Shown: positions 28,204-38,870, numbered from the stretch's first letter. The stretch is DNA of 39,323 nt from an uncultured Reyranella sp. (GCA_937919085.1 CALFRN010000235.1:1-39323), one strand, 5' to 3'. Numbers and translations are program-made. The notes: generated by a model not told the origin, from the sequence alone.

Positions 28204-28290
28204 CACTTGAGACACTTGCAAGAAGTGCCGGGAGCCGGTATTGCTCGATTAATTATTGTGCACTGCACAAGATGCCCATTAAGTGAGCAA
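28204..28290. promoter_or_regulatory. Dyad-rich regulatory region between ispDF and dusB
   Basis: Three elements are visible. First, CACTTG repeats at 28204 and 28213, the second paired with AAGTG at 28223-28227. Second, a perfect 15-bp odd palindrome TTGTGCA-C-TGCACAA (28256-28270). Third, an imperfect outer inverted repeat, TTGCTCGATTAAT against ATTAAGTGAGCAA (28241-28253 and 28278-28290, 11 of 13 pairs), encloses the palindrome. It lies just before the dusB start, so it probably controls the nitrogen-regulation operon, ispDF, or both. Confidence 0.55.
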
Positions 28291-28295
28291 GTTGA

Positions 28296-29303
28296 ATGGT
28301 GAGCATTCCGCGCCTTCGTCCCATCGACCTTGGCGCCGTCCGCATCGAAGACCCGGTAATTCTGGCGCCGATGTCGGGGGTAACCGACATGCCTTTCCGC
28401 CAGATGGTCAAGCGGGGCGGTGCAGGCTTGGTCGTGTCCGAGATGATCGCCTCGGCGGCGATGGTGCGCGAAAACCGCAAGACTCTGCTGATGGCCAAGA
28501 ATTCACCGGAAGAGTTTCCAATGTCCGTTCAACTCGCCGGCTGTGAACCCCAGGTGATGGCCGAGGCTGCGAAGCTGAACGAAGATCGCGGTGCGGCCAT
28601 TATCGACATCAATTTCGGCTGTCCGGTGAAGAAAGTCGTCAACGGCCATGCCGGTTCCGCGCTGATGCGCGACGAGTTGCATGCCGCAAGGATCCTTGAG
28701 GCAACGGTTAATGCGGTGAAGTTGCCGGTAACCTTGAAGATGCGGACCGGTTGGGACGAGATGAGCCGCAACGCACCCAACCTCGCGCGCATCGCCGAGG
28801 CCTGCGGTATCCGGATGCTCACCGTGCATGGCCGCACCCGGTGCCAGTTCTACGACGGCCAAGCCGACTGGGCGTTCGTTGCCGAGGTCAAGGCGGCCAC
28901 GAGCCTGCCGGTAATCGTGAACGGCGACATCAATACCCTCGATGACGTCGACCAGGCACTGGCTCAGTCGGGTGCGGATGGCGTGATGATTGGACGTGGT
29001 GCCTACGGGCGGCCGTGGTTCCTCAATCAGGCAATCCACTATCTGCGCACTGGGGCGAGGCTGCCTGACCCGGCCCTCGCGGAGCAGTTCGCCACCGTGC
29101 GGAGCCACTTCGAGTCGATGCTCGATCACTACGGCCGCGAAACCGGAGTCCGCATGGCGCGTAAGCATCTCGGTTGGTATTCGAAGGGCTTGCCGGCATC
29201 GGCCGACTTTCGCAGCCGGGTCAATCGCGAGGCCGACCCGGACAAAGTGCGGATGACGCTTGCTGCGTTCTTTCTGCCGGCGCTCGAACAGCAGGCGGCC
29301 TAG
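28296..29303 (+). CDS. dusB: tRNA-dihydrouridine synthase B (NifR3 family)
   Basis: The 335-residue FMN enzyme reduces a uridine in the tRNA D-loop with NADPH. Visible: N-terminal [30 protein letters not shown], the catalytic Cys in [42 protein letters not shown] and the phosphate-binding NGDINTLDD and [13 protein letters not shown]. Historically called nifR3, it is usually the first gene of the ntrBC operon in alphaproteobacteria, as here. Its stop is followed one base later by the ntrB ATG. The Shine-Dalgarno is weak and overlaps the right arm of an upstream dyad. Confidence 0.96.
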   Translation: MVSIPRLRPIDLGAVRIEDPVILAPMSGVTDMPFRQMVKRGGAGLVVSEMIASAAMVRENRKTLLMAKNSPEEFPMSVQLAGCEPQVMAEAAKLNEDRGAAIIDINFGCPVKKVVNGHAGSALMRDELHAARILEATVNAVKLPVTLKMRTGWDEMSRNAPNLARIAEACGIRMLTVHGRTRCQFYDGQADWAFVAEVKAATSLPVIVNGDINTLDDVDQALAQSGADGVMIGRGAYGRPWFLNQAIHYLRTGARLPDPALAEQFATVRSHFESMLDHYGRETGVRMARKHLGWYSKGLPASADFRSRVNREADPDKVRMTLAAFFLPALEQQAA

Positions 29304-29304
29304 C

Positions 29305-30423
29305 ATGGCATTGCGCCCATTCAAGCGGTCCAGCGCGCCGACCGAGCCGCTTTCCGTAGCCATCCTCGATTCGCTGTCGGAGGCGGTCGTGGTGATCGAT
29401 CCCACCGGCCTCATCCGCTATGCCAATCTGGCCGCCGAGCAGTTTTTCGGTGTCGGGCGGGCGCGCCTCGTCGGTCATCCATTGAACGAATTCGTACCTG
29501 ACGATACGCCGCTTTTTTCCCTGCTCGAACAGGTGCAGACGAGTGGCGGTGCGGTGGCGGAGAATGGCATCGCGCTGTCGTCGCCGCGGATCGGTAACCG
29601 GTTTTGCGCCCTTCGTTTGTCGCCCGTCGCCGACACTGATGGGTTGGTTGCCATTTCCCTCGTCGAGCAGACGATCGCACGCAATATCGACCGACAGATG
29701 TCGCACCGCAGCGCTGCCCGCTCGGTGAGTGCGCTTGCTGCCATGCTGGCGCACGAGGTCAAGAATCCGCTATCCGGTATTCGAGGCGCCGCCCAGCTTC
29801 TCGAGCAGTCAGTGCCGGATGGCGACCGAGAACTGACCAGCCTGATTTGCGAGGAAACCGACCGCATCGTGGCATTGGTCGACCGGATGGAGGCCTTTGC
29901 CGATGGCCGTCCGATCGATCGCGGCCCGATCAACATCCACCAGGTACTGAACCACGTTCGGCGGCTTTCTGAAAACGGCTTTGGCAAAGGCGTGCGTTTC
30001 ATCGAAACCTACGATCCATCGCTGCCCGAAGTCCACGGCGACCGCGATCAGCTCATCCAGGTTCTCCTCAATTTGGTGAAAAACGCCTGCGAAGCGCCCA
30101 GCGATGGCGTCGGTGAGCGCGAAATTGAACTTTCGACGGCCTTCCGCCATGGGTTGCGGCTGGCCATTCCCGGCCAGCAAGCCAGGGTCAACCTTCCCCT
30201 GGTCGTTTCGGTCCGGGACAACGGCCGTGGTGTGCCCGACGAGCTTCGCACGCATCTGTTTGACGCATTTGTGACCAATAAGCCGACCGGAACCGGCCTA
30301 GGTCTTGCTTTGGTAGCCAAGATCATCAACGACCATGGCGGGGCCATCGAATTCGACAGCGAACCCGGCCGCACAACATTCCGAGTGATGCTGCCAATGC
30401 AATTTCCCCAGGTTACACCATGA
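29305..30423 (+). CDS. ntrB: Nitrogen regulation sensor kinase NtrB (GlnL)
   Basis: The 372-residue cytoplasmic histidine kinase phosphorylates or dephosphorylates NtrC in response to PII. Domains in order: PAS (about residues 15-120, [30 protein letters not shown]), HisKA with His150 in [20 protein letters not shown], and HATPase with [12 protein letters not shown] (N box), [11 protein letters not shown], and [19 protein letters not shown]. There is no transmembrane segment, as expected. The stop overlaps the ntrC start (ATGA), a sign of coupled translation. Confidence 0.95.
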   Translation: MALRPFKRSSAPTEPLSVAILDSLSEAVVVIDPTGLIRYANLAAEQFFGVGRARLVGHPLNEFVPDDTPLFSLLEQVQTSGGAVAENGIALSSPRIGNRFCALRLSPVADTDGLVAISLVEQTIARNIDRQMSHRSAARSVSALAAMLAHEVKNPLSGIRGAAQLLEQSVPDGDRELTSLICEETDRIVALVDRMEAFADGRPIDRGPINIHQVLNHVRRLSENGFGKGVRFIETYDPSLPEVHGDRDQLIQVLLNLVKNACEAPSDGVGEREIELSTAFRHGLRLAIPGQQARVNLPLVVSVRDNGRGVPDELRTHLFDAFVTNKPTGTGLGLALVAKIINDHGGAIEFDSEPGRTTFRVMLPMQFPQVTP

Positions 30424-31898
30424 CCGACGCCGCGACGATCCTCGTCGCCGACGATGACCGGGCGATTCGGACCGTGCTGCATCAGGCCTTGGGACGCCAA
30501 GGCCATACCGTTCGAAGCACCGGCACGGCTGCGACGCTTTGGCAGTGGATCCAGGAAGGTGAAGGACAACTTGTCATCACGGACGTGGTTATGCCGGACG
30601 AGAACGGCCTCGACCTGGTGCCGCGAATCCGCAAACTTCGGCCGGACTTGCGAATCATCGTGATGAGCGCGCAGTCGACCCTGCTAACGGCCGTGCGAGC
30701 TACCGAGCGTGGTGCATTCGAATACCTGCCTAAGCCGTTCGATCTCAATGAACTGGTCTCGGTGGTAAACCGGGCGCTTTCTGCCCCGGCGTCGTCGCAG
30801 CCGCGCGGCGCGCATCCGCCTGAGGAAAGCGAGCGGCTACCGCTGATCGGGCGGTCATCGGCCATGCAGGAAATCTATCGTGCACTGGCCCGCCTGATGT
30901 CGACTGACCTCACCGTGATGGTTTCGGGTGAATCGGGCACTGGCAAGGAGCTGGTGGCCCGGGCGCTGCACGACTACGGAAAGCGCCGGAAGGGGCCATT
31001 CGTGGCGCTCAATATGGCGGCCATTCCGCGCGAGCTGATCGAGAGCGAGCTGTTCGGCCACGAGCGTGGTGCCTTCACCGGCGCCGTGCAGCGGTCTTCA
31101 GGGAAGTTCGAGCAGGCGTCGGGCGGAACTCTGTTTCTCGACGAGATCGGCGATATGCCACCCGAGGCCCAGACCCGTCTCCTGCGCGTCCTGCAGGAAG
31201 GCGAGTATATGACGGTCGGCGGACGGACGCCGATCAAGGCCAACGTCCGCATCGTCGCTGCGACTCACCGCGACTTGCGCAGGCTGATCCAGCAGGGGCT
31301 GTTCCGTGAGGATCTGTTCTACCGTCTCAACGTTGTGCCGATCCGCCTCCCGCCGTTGCGCGAGCGCCTTGACGACATTCCTGAGTTGGCCAATCACTTC
31401 CTGCGCGCCGCGACAATGGACGGGTTGCCGACCAAGGTGCTGTCAACCGACGCCATGACGCGCCTGCGCCGGCACCGCTGGCCGGGAAATGTTCGCGAAC
31501 TGGAGAACCTGGTTCGCCGCCTGTCCGCGCTCTACTCGGAAGAAGTGATCGGCGTGGAGACAATCGAGGCCGAACTGGCCGATGCTGTCGAGGCATTGGA
31601 GCCCGAAGCTGCCGCCAATGGCATTGGCGTAGCCGACGTCTCTCTCGCCGATGCCATGGACCGCCATCTGCAGGCCCTGTTCGAGGCCCATGGTGATCGG
31701 TTGCCACCGGATGGCATGTACGACCGCATCATATCCGAGGTCGAGCGGCCGCTGCTGGCGCTCGCCCTGGGGGCTACCCGCGGGAATCAGTTGCGCGCAG
31801 CCCGTCTCTTGGGGCTCAATCGCAATACGTTGCGCAAAAAGATTAGGGACCTCGACGTTCCAGTGGTTCGTACGCCGCAGGTTCGCCGAGGCGGGTGA
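30420..31898 (+). CDS. ntrC: Nitrogen regulation response regulator NtrC (sigma-54 activator)
   Basis: The 492-residue activator has a receiver domain with phospho-acceptor Asp55 ([12 protein letters not shown]) and a sigma-54 AAA+ domain. The latter has Walker A GESGTGKE, a full GAFTGA loop ([10 protein letters not shown]), Walker [14 protein letters not shown] and the sensor region with [18 protein letters not shown] Fis-type helix-turn-helix ([20 protein letters not shown]) follows. It should activate sigma-54 promoters under nitrogen limitation; the -24/-12 element at 4881-4896 is a potential target. It overlaps ntrB at the start and ntrY at the end (GTGA). Confidence 0.96.
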   Translation: MTDAATILVADDDRAIRTVLHQALGRQGHTVRSTGTAATLWQWIQEGEGQLVITDVVMPDENGLDLVPRIRKLRPDLRIIVMSAQSTLLTAVRATERGAFEYLPKPFDLNELVSVVNRALSAPASSQPRGAHPPEESERLPLIGRSSAMQEIYRALARLMSTDLTVMVSGESGTGKELVARALHDYGKRRKGPFVALNMAAIPRELIESELFGHERGAFTGAVQRSSGKFEQASGGTLFLDEIGDMPPEAQTRLLRVLQEGEYMTVGGRTPIKANVRIVAATHRDLRRLIQQGLFREDLFYRLNVVPIRLPPLRERLDDIPELANHFLRAATMDGLPTKVLSTDAMTRLRRHRWPGNVRELENLVRRLSALYSEEVIGVETIEAELADAVEALEPEAAANGIGVADVSLADAMDRHLQALFEAHGDRLPPDGMYDRIISEVERPLLALALGATRGNQLRAARLLGLNRNTLRKKIRDLDVPVVRTPQVRRGG

Positions 31899-34135
31899 CT
31901 TTGGTGACATCTGCGCTGGGCGTTTCGCGCTTGGGCGACATCGCGAGTAAGGTGGCCCGCGGCCTGAGCGGCCGCTTTGCCGCCGCGTCTCTGGCCGTAC
32001 TGGCAATCGCAGCAGGTGCCGTCACGTACGCTTGGCTCGCAGGCTTCGTGCCTGCGGCGTTTGGGACCCTTGGCTGGATGACCGGCCTTCTGGTCGCAGA
32101 CCTCGTCATTGCGATTGCGCTCGTGGCGGTGCTCGCTGTCCGTCTCACGCAACTCTGGCTGGATCGCAGACGCGGAGCTGCCGGATCGCGGCTGCACATG
32201 CGGCTCGTCCTGGTCAGCAGTGTGTTTACCATTACGCCGACTCTGATCGTTGCCATCATCCTGTCGCTGCTGTTCCTCAATCTGACAGATTTCGTCGTGA
32301 AACCGTCGCAGGCCGCCTACGAGGCGGCGCGAGCGATCGGCGAGCCGGTGCGGCGCGCGCGGGAGGAGGAAATATTGCGCGATATCGGCGCGATCGCCAG
32401 CCCACTGCAGGCTCTGGGTATCGATGGCATTCGCGACGGCGAGGCTACGAGGCGACTGTTGGCGACCTCGTTGGAAGGTCGACCGATCGTCGAGGCGACG
32501 GTATTGGATGCAGACAAGGGGGTGATCGCCCAGGCCCGCGCTCCCGATGCTGAGGGCATGCCCGACCCCATTCCATCCGCCCGGTACCTTTGGCAGGCTG
32601 TCAGCCAGGGGCGGCCTGTGCAGTTCGATTCGGACAAGGGTGCCTACTTCGTAATGCAACTGTTCGTTGGCGAGCCGTTGTTCCTGGCGACAGGACATGC
32701 AGTCGACCTCCGGGTTGTCGATTACATTAAAAGCATCGAATTTGCCGGTACGTTCTACTCTCAGATCGAATCCGCGCTGCAGCGTAGCCAGGTCATCATA
32801 TTCGTGGTTTGCGGGGCGATCGCGTTCCTGATGCTGCTGGCGGCAGTATGGCTTGCGATCTTGTTCGCAACCAAGCTCACCGCGCCGATTGGCGGGCTGA
32901 TGCAAGCTGCTGAGCGGGTGCGAGGCGGCGACCTGACAGCGAGGGTGGAGGAGGGGCCGCCCAGCGACGAATTGGGGCAGCTTTCTCGATCGTTCAATCG
33001 AATGGCGAGTCAGATCGAGCAGCAACGCCGGGAGTTGGTCGATGCCAACAAGGAGCTCGATACCCGACGACGATTGACCGATGCGGTGCTGGCGGGGGTT
33101 TCAGCTGGAGTACTCAGTGTTGACGCCAAGGGTTTCGTGGCCCGCAGCAATCGCTCGGCGCTTGAACTTCTGGCGCTGCCCGAAGACGGCGTCCTGGGGC
33201 GCCCGCTGACCGACGTCATGCCTGAATTATCCGCACTCGTCGCGCAGGCGGCGGAACGCGTGGATCGTGTGACCCAGGGCCAAGTTGAAATCCTGCAACG
33301 TGGCGTTCGGCGCATTCTGCTGGTTCGCATCAACGCTGCCTCTGACGCCGGCTCCGTCGTCACCTTCGACGACGTGACCGACCTGATGTCGGCGCAACGC
33401 ATGGCGGCCTGGGGTGACGTGGCACGGCGTATTGCACATGAAATCAAGAATCCGCTTACGCCGATCCAGCTTTCCGCCGAGCGGCTGAAGCGCCGCTATT
33501 TGAAGCAGATCAAGGAAGATCCTGAAACCTTCACGATCTGCACCGATACGATCATTCGCCAGGTCGGCGACATCGGCCGGATGGTCGACGAATTCTCGTC
33601 TTTTGCCCGCATGCCGCGCCCGACGGTTCAGGAGGAAGACGCCAGAGAACTCTGCCAACAGGCCCTGTTCCTTCAGCGCAGCGGCAACCCCGACATCCAC
33701 TACCTCTCGCGGCTGCCTGACGGTCCGATTTCGCTGATCTGCGATCGCCGTCAGGTCGGCCAGGTCCTGACGAACATCCTCAAAAATTCCGCCGAGGCAA
33801 TCGAAGGCAGGGATGCCCCGGCAGCCGGGTCGCTGCCGCCGGGCGAGATTTCACTGACTTTGAAGGATGACGGCGCCACGGTGAGCGTTGTTGTGGAGGA
33901 CAATGGCAAGGGATTGCCGAAGGAAGGGCGTGAACGGTTGACGGAACCCTACATGACGACCCGCAGCAAGGGCACGGGGCTGGGACTGGCCATCGTCAAG
34001 AAGATCATGGAAGACCATGGTGGTTATCTGGCTCTTGAGGACCGTGAGGGTGGCGGGGCCTGCATCAGTCTGGTATTCTGTCGGGACGCGAAGGAAATCG
34101 CGTCGGCTCGACCGCATGCGACAGCCGCACAATGA
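31895..34135 (+). CDS. ntrY: Membrane sensor histidine kinase NtrY
   Basis: The 746-residue kinase has three hydrophobic segments in the first 140 residues, a periplasmic sensor region and a fourth membrane segment (around residues 296-325). Then come a HAMP domain ([25 protein letters not shown]), a PAS-like domain, HisKA with His515 in [23 protein letters not shown], and HATPase with [21 protein letters not shown] and [19 protein letters not shown]. NtrY phosphorylates NtrX in a second two-component pair linked to nitrogen, redox and envelope control. GTG 31895 overlaps the ntrC stop; GTG 31904 is an alternative. Confidence 0.94.
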   Translation: MTLVTSALGVSRLGDIASKVARGLSGRFAAASLAVLAIAAGAVTYAWLAGFVPAAFGTLGWMTGLLVADLVIAIALVAVLAVRLTQLWLDRRRGAAGSRLHMRLVLVSSVFTITPTLIVAIILSLLFLNLTDFVVKPSQAAYEAARAIGEPVRRAREEEILRDIGAIASPLQALGIDGIRDGEATRRLLATSLEGRPIVEATVLDADKGVIAQARAPDAEGMPDPIPSARYLWQAVSQGRPVQFDSDKGAYFVMQLFVGEPLFLATGHAVDLRVVDYIKSIEFAGTFYSQIESALQRSQVIIFVVCGAIAFLMLLAAVWLAILFATKLTAPIGGLMQAAERVRGGDLTARVEEGPPSDELGQLSRSFNRMASQIEQQRRELVDANKELDTRRRLTDAVLAGVSAGVLSVDAKGFVARSNRSALELLALPEDGVLGRPLTDVMPELSALVAQAAERVDRVTQGQVEILQRGVRRILLVRINAASDAGSVVTFDDVTDLMSAQRMAAWGDVARRIAHEIKNPLTPIQLSAERLKRRYLKQIKEDPETFTICTDTIIRQVGDIGRMVDEFSSFARMPRPTVQEEDARELCQQALFLQRSGNPDIHYLSRLPDGPISLICDRRQVGQVLTNILKNSAEAIEGRDAPAAGSLPPGEISLTLKDDGATVSVVVEDNGKGLPKEGRERLTEPYMTTRSKGTGLGLAIVKKIMEDHGGYLALEDREGGGACISLVFCRDAKEIASARPHATAAQ

Positions 34136-34166
34136 TCCGCACCAGCAGCGGACTGTTTGAAGAGTC

Positions 34167-35579
34167 ATGGCTCACGACATTCTGATCGTCGACGACGAAC
34201 GCGACATCTGCACGTTGATCGCGGGCATCCTTGAGGACGAGGGTAATACCGCACGCCGTGCTCATAATAGCACCGAGGCGATCGATGCCGTTCGCCAACG
34301 TCGCCCCTCGCTAGTGATTCTCGATGTCTGGCTGCAGGGCAGTGAACTCGACGGCCTGCAGCTCCTGGAGGCTATCCGTCGAGAGGATCCGCCGATCCCG
34401 GTCGTCATGATCAGCGGTCACGGCACGATCGATACCGCCGTATCGGCAATCAAGACCGGGGCATACGACTTTATTGAAAAACCGTTCAAGGCCGACCGTC
34501 TGCTATTGGTGGTCGAGCGCGCAATCGAGGCCGACCGCCTGAAGCGCGAGAACGCAACCTTGCGTCGACGGGCGGGAGGCGATGTAATTTTCGTCGGCTC
34601 GTCACCGGACGCCGCCTCAGTTTGTGCCCAGATCGATCGAGTAGCACCTACCGGCAGCCGCGTGCTGATCACCGGCGCCTCCGGGGCAGGCAAGGAAACC
34701 ATGGCCCGGCTGATCCATCAGGGTTCGAAGCGCGCTAGCGGGCCGTTTGTCGCCGTCAATTGCTCGACGCTGCCGGCCGAACGCCTTGATATCGAGTTAT
34801 TTGGCACCGATGGCGAAACGGTGGGCGACTCGCTTCGTGTTTCTGGTGCTTTTGAAATGGCACACGGCGGTACTTTGCTGCTGAAGGAAGTTGGGGACCT
34901 GCCGCTGCCACTGCAAAACCGGCTGGCGCGCGTGCTCCAGGAACAATCATTCGTTCGCGACGGCGGCAAGACCCGCGTCGAGGTCGATGTGCGGGTGCTG
35001 GCATCGACGGCCCGAGTTCTGCAGGAGGAGATCGCCGCGGGACAGTTTCGCGAGGATCTGTACCACCGCCTGAATGTCGTCTCCCTTCCGGTACCGCCGC
35101 TCAGCGAGCGTCGGGAGGATATTCCGGAACTGGCGGCCGACCTCCTGCGCCGTGTCGCAGATGCGACCGGGCTGCCCTCACGGACAATCGGCGAGGATAC
35201 GCTGGCGGCGCTGCAAGGCCACGACTGGCCGGGAAATATCCGGCAGTTGCGCAATGTCATCGAGCGGCTGTTGATTATGGCACCGGCAGGTGGCGGTCCG
35301 ATTCGTGCGGATGTCCTGCCGAACGATGTCAGCGAAGATGCACCATCGGTTCTGCGCTGGGAGAAGGGCGGTGAAATCATGCAATTGCCGCTGCGCGATG
35401 CCCGCGAGGTATTCGAACGGGAGTATCTACTGGCCCAGGTCACTCGGTTCGGCGGAAACATTTCGCGCACAGCAACCTTCGTGGGCATGGAACGCTCGGC
35501 ATTACATCGTAAATTGAAGTCGTTGGGCCTTCATGGCGGCGCGCCTGATGAGCGCAACGGCTCGGAACCCGCAGGCTGA
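34167..35579 (+). CDS. ntrX: Response regulator NtrX with altered AAA+ Walker B
   Basis: The 470-residue regulator has a receiver domain (Asp53 in VILDVWLQGSELDG), an AAA+ domain and a Fis-type helix-turn-helix (GGNISRTATFVGMERSALHRKL). The AAA+ part has Walker A GASGAGKE (170-177) but no GAFTGA loop, as is usual for alphaproteobacterial NtrX, which does not need sigma-54. Unusually, Walker B reads GGTLLLKEVGD, with Lys240 where Asp is normal, which should weaken Mg2+-ATP hydrolysis. The C-terminal region WPGNIRQLRNVIERL and the LPLREAREVFEREYLL-like segment are typical. It starts 31 bp after ntrY. Confidence 0.93.
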   Translation: MAHDILIVDDERDICTLIAGILEDEGNTARRAHNSTEAIDAVRQRRPSLVILDVWLQGSELDGLQLLEAIRREDPPIPVVMISGHGTIDTAVSAIKTGAYDFIEKPFKADRLLLVVERAIEADRLKRENATLRRRAGGDVIFVGSSPDAASVCAQIDRVAPTGSRVLITGASGAGKETMARLIHQGSKRASGPFVAVNCSTLPAERLDIELFGTDGETVGDSLRVSGAFEMAHGGTLLLKEVGDLPLPLQNRLARVLQEQSFVRDGGKTRVEVDVRVLASTARVLQEEIAAGQFREDLYHRLNVVSLPVPPLSERREDIPELAADLLRRVADATGLPSRTIGEDTLAALQGHDWPGNIRQLRNVIERLLIMAPAGGGPIRADVLPNDVSEDAPSVLRWEKGGEIMQLPLRDAREVFEREYLLAQVTRFGGNISRTATFVGMERSALHRKLKSLGLHGGAPDERNGSEPAG

Positions 35580-35599
35580 GAACATAAGGAGACGACGTC

Positions 35600-36463
35600 A
35601 TGGCGCGTTATGCCTACGTCAACGGCCGCTACGTCGATCACCGTGAAGCCAGTGTTCATATCGAGGATCGCGGTTACCAGCTGGCCGACGGCGTGTACGA
35701 GGTCGTGGGTGTCCGCGACGGGCGGCTGATCGATGAAACCCTGCACATCGACAGATTGGACAGGTCGCTGCGCGAGCTCAGGATCTCGTGGCCGATTTCG
35801 CGGGCGATTCTGGGTTTCGTCATGCGTGAATTGATGCGCCGCAACCGTCTGCGCGATGGATTGATCTATATGCAGGTGACCCGCGGGGTCGCCCGGCGCG
35901 ACCACGCCTTTCCGACTTTGCCGGTCAAGCCTGCCCTTGTGCTCACCACCAAGAACACCAAGCGGGCCGAGGCCGATCCTGGCGCGGGTATTGCCGTAAA
36001 GAGCCATCCCGACATCCGCTGGGGACGCTGCGATATCAAGACCGTGGCATTGCTGCCTAACGTGCTGGCCAAACAGGCAGCGCGAGAAACTGGGGCATAT
36101 GAGGCCTGGCTGATCGATACCGATGGCTGCGTTACAGAAGGGGCGTCGACCAATGCCTGGATCGTGACGCCCGATGGCGAGTTGGTAACGCGCCAGACGG
36201 ACAATGGCATCCTGGCCGGCATTACTCGCCAGACTTTGAAATCGATGTGCAAAGCGCTTCAGCTCAAGCTGGTTGAGCGGTCATTTTCGCTGAAAGAGGC
36301 CAAACTGGCCCAGGAGGCGTTCATCACCAGCGCAACCTCTTTCGTGACGCCGGTAGTGAAGATCGACGGTGAAATCGTGAACGACGGCAAGGTTGGGCCG
36401 GTGGCACGACGTCTGCGCGAGGAATATATTCGGTTTGCGGCTGCGGGAGAGCCGGTCACGTGA
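35600..36463 (+). CDS. dat: D-amino-acid (D-alanine) aminotransferase
   Basis: The 287-residue fold-type IV PLP enzyme interconverts D-alanine and 2-oxoglutarate with pyruvate and D-glutamate. Evidence: N-terminal YAYVNGRYVDHREASVHIEDRGYQLADGVYEV, PLP-lysine Lys147 in CDIKTVALLPNVLAKQ, EGASTNAWIV (phosphate and cofactor contacts), GILAGITRQTL, and EAFITSATSFVTPVV. Branched-chain aminotransferase and aminodeoxychorismate lyase are related, but RWGRCDIKT and length favour the D-amino-acid type. A clear AAGGAG precedes ATG 35600. It lies 20 bp after ntrX and overlaps the HAD gene. Confidence 0.92.
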   Translation: MARYAYVNGRYVDHREASVHIEDRGYQLADGVYEVVGVRDGRLIDETLHIDRLDRSLRELRISWPISRAILGFVMRELMRRNRLRDGLIYMQVTRGVARRDHAFPTLPVKPALVLTTKNTKRAEADPGAGIAVKSHPDIRWGRCDIKTVALLPNVLAKQAARETGAYEAWLIDTDGCVTEGASTNAWIVTPDGELVTRQTDNGILAGITRQTLKSMCKALQLKLVERSFSLKEAKLAQEAFITSATSFVTPVVKIDGEIVNDGKVGPVARRLREEYIRFAAAGEPVT

Positions 36464-37113
36464 GCATTGCGGATTCTTTCAGGCCGCGTGCCGTTCTCTT
36501 CGATTGGGACAACACCCTGGTCAACACCTGGCCGACGATCGTCCAGTGCTACCACGACACTTTCACAACGCTCGGCATGACGCCATGGTCTGCCGAAGAA
36601 GTGCAGGACCGGGCCCACGGCTCCCTGCGGGACGTGTTTCCCCAGCTGTTTGGCGCACGTGCCCGCGACGCGGAGCGGGTTTTCTACGAGACATTTCACC
36701 GAATCCATCTGGAGCGGCTGGAGCCTTTGCCCGGCGCGGATGCGCTTCTGGCTCGCTGCCAAGAGATCGGCTGCTATGTGGCCGTCGTCAGCAATAAGGT
36801 GGGCGACAACCTTCGCACCGAGATGGCGCACCTCGGCTGGCAGCGCTGGATTGCCCGGGCGGTCGGCGCCAAGGATGCCAAACGTGACAAACCGGCGCCA
36901 GACCCGATCTATTTGGCTCTCGACGGCACGGGAATTGCCCCGGACGACACTGTGTGGATGGTCGGGGATACTCTCGCCGACCTTCAATGTGCCCATGCGG
37001 CGGGGTGTTTGCCCGTTCTGGTCGGCGGGGCGGAAATGCTTTCCGCTGCGCTGCTGAAACATCCGCCACGCCTGCGCGCACGTAATTGTAATGAGTTGCT
37101 GGCATTGCTTTGA
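36460..37113 (+). CDS. HAD-superfamily phosphatase (phosphoglycolate-phosphatase-like)
   Basis: The 217-residue haloacid-dehalogenase-fold hydrolase has motif I LFDWDNTLVNT (catalytic Asp pair), motif II in VAVVSNK, motif III Lys in KRDKPAPDPIYLAL and motif IV VGDTLADLQCAHAAG. A helical cap lies between motifs I and II, as in phosphoglycolate phosphatase and other subclass I enzymes. The substrate is not determinable. GTG 36460 overlaps the aminotransferase stop (GTGA). The likely hfq promoter overlaps its 3' end. Confidence 0.88.
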   Translation: MSIADSFRPRAVLFDWDNTLVNTWPTIVQCYHDTFTTLGMTPWSAEEVQDRAHGSLRDVFPQLFGARARDAERVFYETFHRIHLERLEPLPGADALLARCQEIGCYVAVVSNKVGDNLRTEMAHLGWQRWIARAVGAKDAKRDKPAPDPIYLALDGTGIAPDDTVWMVGDTLADLQCAHAAGCLPVLVGGAEMLSAALLKHPPRLRARNCNELLALL

Positions 37114-37132
37114 TCCAAGCGTTCCCTATATT
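37105..37132 (+). promoter_or_regulatory. Candidate sigma-70 promoter for hfq
   Basis: TTGCTT (37105-37110) and TATATT (37127-37132) are 16 bp apart and overlap the end of the HAD gene. The predicted start leaves a leader of roughly 80 nt before the hfq ATG, in keeping with independent hfq transcription. Confidence 0.4.
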
Positions 37133-37218
37133 TGTTTCAACTTGGTAGCGGGAAGAGACCTGCGCCACCCAAACCGGCGACCCTCGGGCAGCCGGCCGCC
37201 CAGCAAGAGGCCAAGAAT

Positions 37219-37467
37219 ATGAGCGAAAAGGCACAAAATGTTCAGGACGTATTCCTGAACCATCTGCGTAAGAACAAGACTCCGGTCACGATATTCCTTG
37301 TGAACGGCGTCAAGTTGCAGGGAATCGTCACGTGGTTCGACAATTTCTCGGTGCTTCTGCGCCGGGACGGACACTCGCAGCTTGTCTACAAGCACGCGAT
37401 ATCGACCATCATGCCTGTCACTCCAGTGCAGTTGTTCGATGGGGACAAGGCCGACGCAGCAGGATGA
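37219..37467 (+). CDS. hfq: RNA chaperone Hfq
   Basis: The 82-residue Sm-like protein forms a hexameric ring that pairs small RNAs with mRNAs. Visible: the proximal-face [27 protein letters not shown], Sm1 region [12 protein letters not shown], and the Sm2 signature YKHAIST. The C-terminal tail is short, as in alphaproteobacteria. ATG 37219 is preferred (AAGAGG upstream). The frame is open further 5', but no good start with a Shine-Dalgarno is seen. It lies directly before hflX, a widely conserved pair. Confidence 0.97.
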   Translation: MSEKAQNVQDVFLNHLRKNKTPVTIFLVNGVKLQGIVTWFDNFSVLLRRDGHSQLVYKHAISTIMPVTPVQLFDGDKADAAG

Positions 37468-38815
37468 TTTGATCGAAGACCCCGAGCAAGTCGAATACGA
37501 GAAACGCGAGCGCAGGCCTCTCGGGACGGCGCGGCCGGCGACGGTTGCTGCTGTCCTGAGCCCATTTGTACGTGTCCGCGGCGAAGAGCGAGACAGCGAC
37601 GCCAAGCTCGCGGAAGCGGTAGGCCTTGCCCGTGCCATCGACATCGACGTTCGCCTGGCGCAAACGGCGCCGCTGCGGCGGGTTACGCCTGCCACCTTGC
37701 TCGGCAAGGGTGTCGTCGCTCGACTGAAGGATGCTGTCGACGAACTGGGCATCGGTCTGGTGATTGTCGACGACAAGCTCACGCCTGTTCAGCAGCGCAA
37801 TCTCGAGAAGGCGTGGCAGGCCAAGGTCATCGACCGGACGGGGTTGATCCTGGAAATTTTTGGCGCCCGCGCCCGGACCCACGAAGGCAGGCTCCAGGTC
37901 GAGCTCGCGGCTCTGGATTACCAACGCGGTAGGCTGGTTCGTTCGTGGACCCATCTTGAACGCCAGCGCGGCGGCTTCGGCTTCCTGGGCGGTCCCGGCG
38001 AATCACAGATCGAAATCGACCGCCGACTGATCGGCGAACGGATCGTTCGCATCAAGCGCGACCTTGAAGGTGTTCAGCGAACGCGCACCATCAATAGGGT
38101 CGGCCGCAAGAAAGCTCGGCTACCGACTGTCGCCCTGGTTGGTTACACCAACGCCGGAAAATCGACATTGTTCAATCGTGTCTCCGGCGCTGGCGTCGTG
38201 GCCAAGGACCTGCTGTTCGCAACCCTTGACCCAACCATGCGGTCTATCAAGCTGCCCAACGGCAAGGCCTGCGTCATCTCCGACACCGTGGGCTTCGTCT
38301 CCGACTTGCCGACGCATCTCGTTGCAGCCTTCCGGGCAACGTTGGAGGAGGTCGTCGAGGCGGATCTTATCGTGCATGTGCGTGACATCTCCCACCCAGA
38401 GAGCGGGCAGCAACGGGCGGACGTCGAAGCCGTTCTGCAGGAACTCGGAGCAATTGAGGAAGGCACTGGCACGCCGCTGATCGAGGCACTGAACAAGATC
38501 GATGCGCTTTCGGCCGATGGGCGGACCACCTTGCAGACCCGTGCCGCCGCCGGTGCCGAACGAGCCCGTCAGTACCCCGTTTCTGCCGTGACCGGGGAGG
38601 GAGTTGACCGCCTTCTGGAGGCGATCGGCACATTCCTGGGCCAGGCAGGGACGGCCCGGGAGGTTTCCGTGCCTTTGAGCGATGGGGCGACCATCGCCTG
38701 GCTCTACCGTCATGGTGAGGTGCGCAATCGCCGCGACGATGGCGAAGTCGCCCTGCTGACCGTGGCCCTCGATGCCGCAGCGGCGGCCCAGTTCGAACGC
38801 CGCCTCGCGCGTTGA
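37439..38815 (+). CDS. hflX: Ribosome-associated GTPase HflX
   Basis: The predicted 458-residue GTPase rescues or splits stalled ribosomes. It has the HflX N-terminal domain ([30 protein letters not shown]), a linking helical region with [25 protein letters not shown], and the G domain: G1 [13 protein letters not shown]3 [11 protein letters not shown]4 NKID. ATG 37439 overlaps hfq by 29 bp without a Shine-Dalgarno; TTG 37469, two bases after the hfq stop and behind AGGA, is a serious alternative (448 residues). Confidence 0.93.
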   Translation: MGTRPTQQDDLIEDPEQVEYEKRERRPLGTARPATVAAVLSPFVRVRGEERDSDAKLAEAVGLARAIDIDVRLAQTAPLRRVTPATLLGKGVVARLKDAVDELGIGLVIVDDKLTPVQQRNLEKAWQAKVIDRTGLILEIFGARARTHEGRLQVELAALDYQRGRLVRSWTHLERQRGGFGFLGGPGESQIEIDRRLIGERIVRIKRDLEGVQRTRTINRVGRKKARLPTVALVGYTNAGKSTLFNRVSGAGVVAKDLLFATLDPTMRSIKLPNGKACVISDTVGFVSDLPTHLVAAFRATLEEVVEADLIVHVRDISHPESGQQRADVEAVLQELGAIEEGTGTPLIEALNKIDALSADGRTTLQTRAAAGAERARQYPVSAVTGEGVDRLLEAIGTFLGQAGTAREVSVPLSDGATIAWLYRHGEVRNRRDDGEVALLTVALDAAAAAQFERRLAR

Positions 38816-38841
38816 CATAGCGCCGGGACGATACATATAAG
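38812..38841 (+). promoter_or_regulatory. Sigma-70 promoter for groES
   Basis: A perfect TTGACA (38812-38817) overlaps the hflX stop codon. TATAAG (38836-38841) follows after 18 bp, 29 bp before the groES ATG. I see no CIRCE inverted repeat and no convincing RpoH-type promoter in the gap. Confidence 0.55.
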
Positions 38842-38870
38842 CGGCATCGCGCCAAAATTAAGGAAACACC

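Noticed and set aside
28213-28235. GG...TTGC elements near dusB/ispDF as sigma-54 promoters
   Set aside because: On the minus strand the GG-GC spacing is 8, not 10. On the plus strand one pair has spacing 10, but the -24 box otherwise does not match.
28173-28268. N-terminally extended IspD starting at GTG 28268
   Set aside because: It would add about 32 residues rich in Cys/Pro/Thr, with no family support, and would start inside the palindromic regulatory region.
37132-37218. Longer Hfq starting at TTG 37132
   Set aside because: The extra 29 residues are absent from known Hfq, and the TTG overlaps the candidate -10 box; ATG 37219 gives the standard N-terminus.
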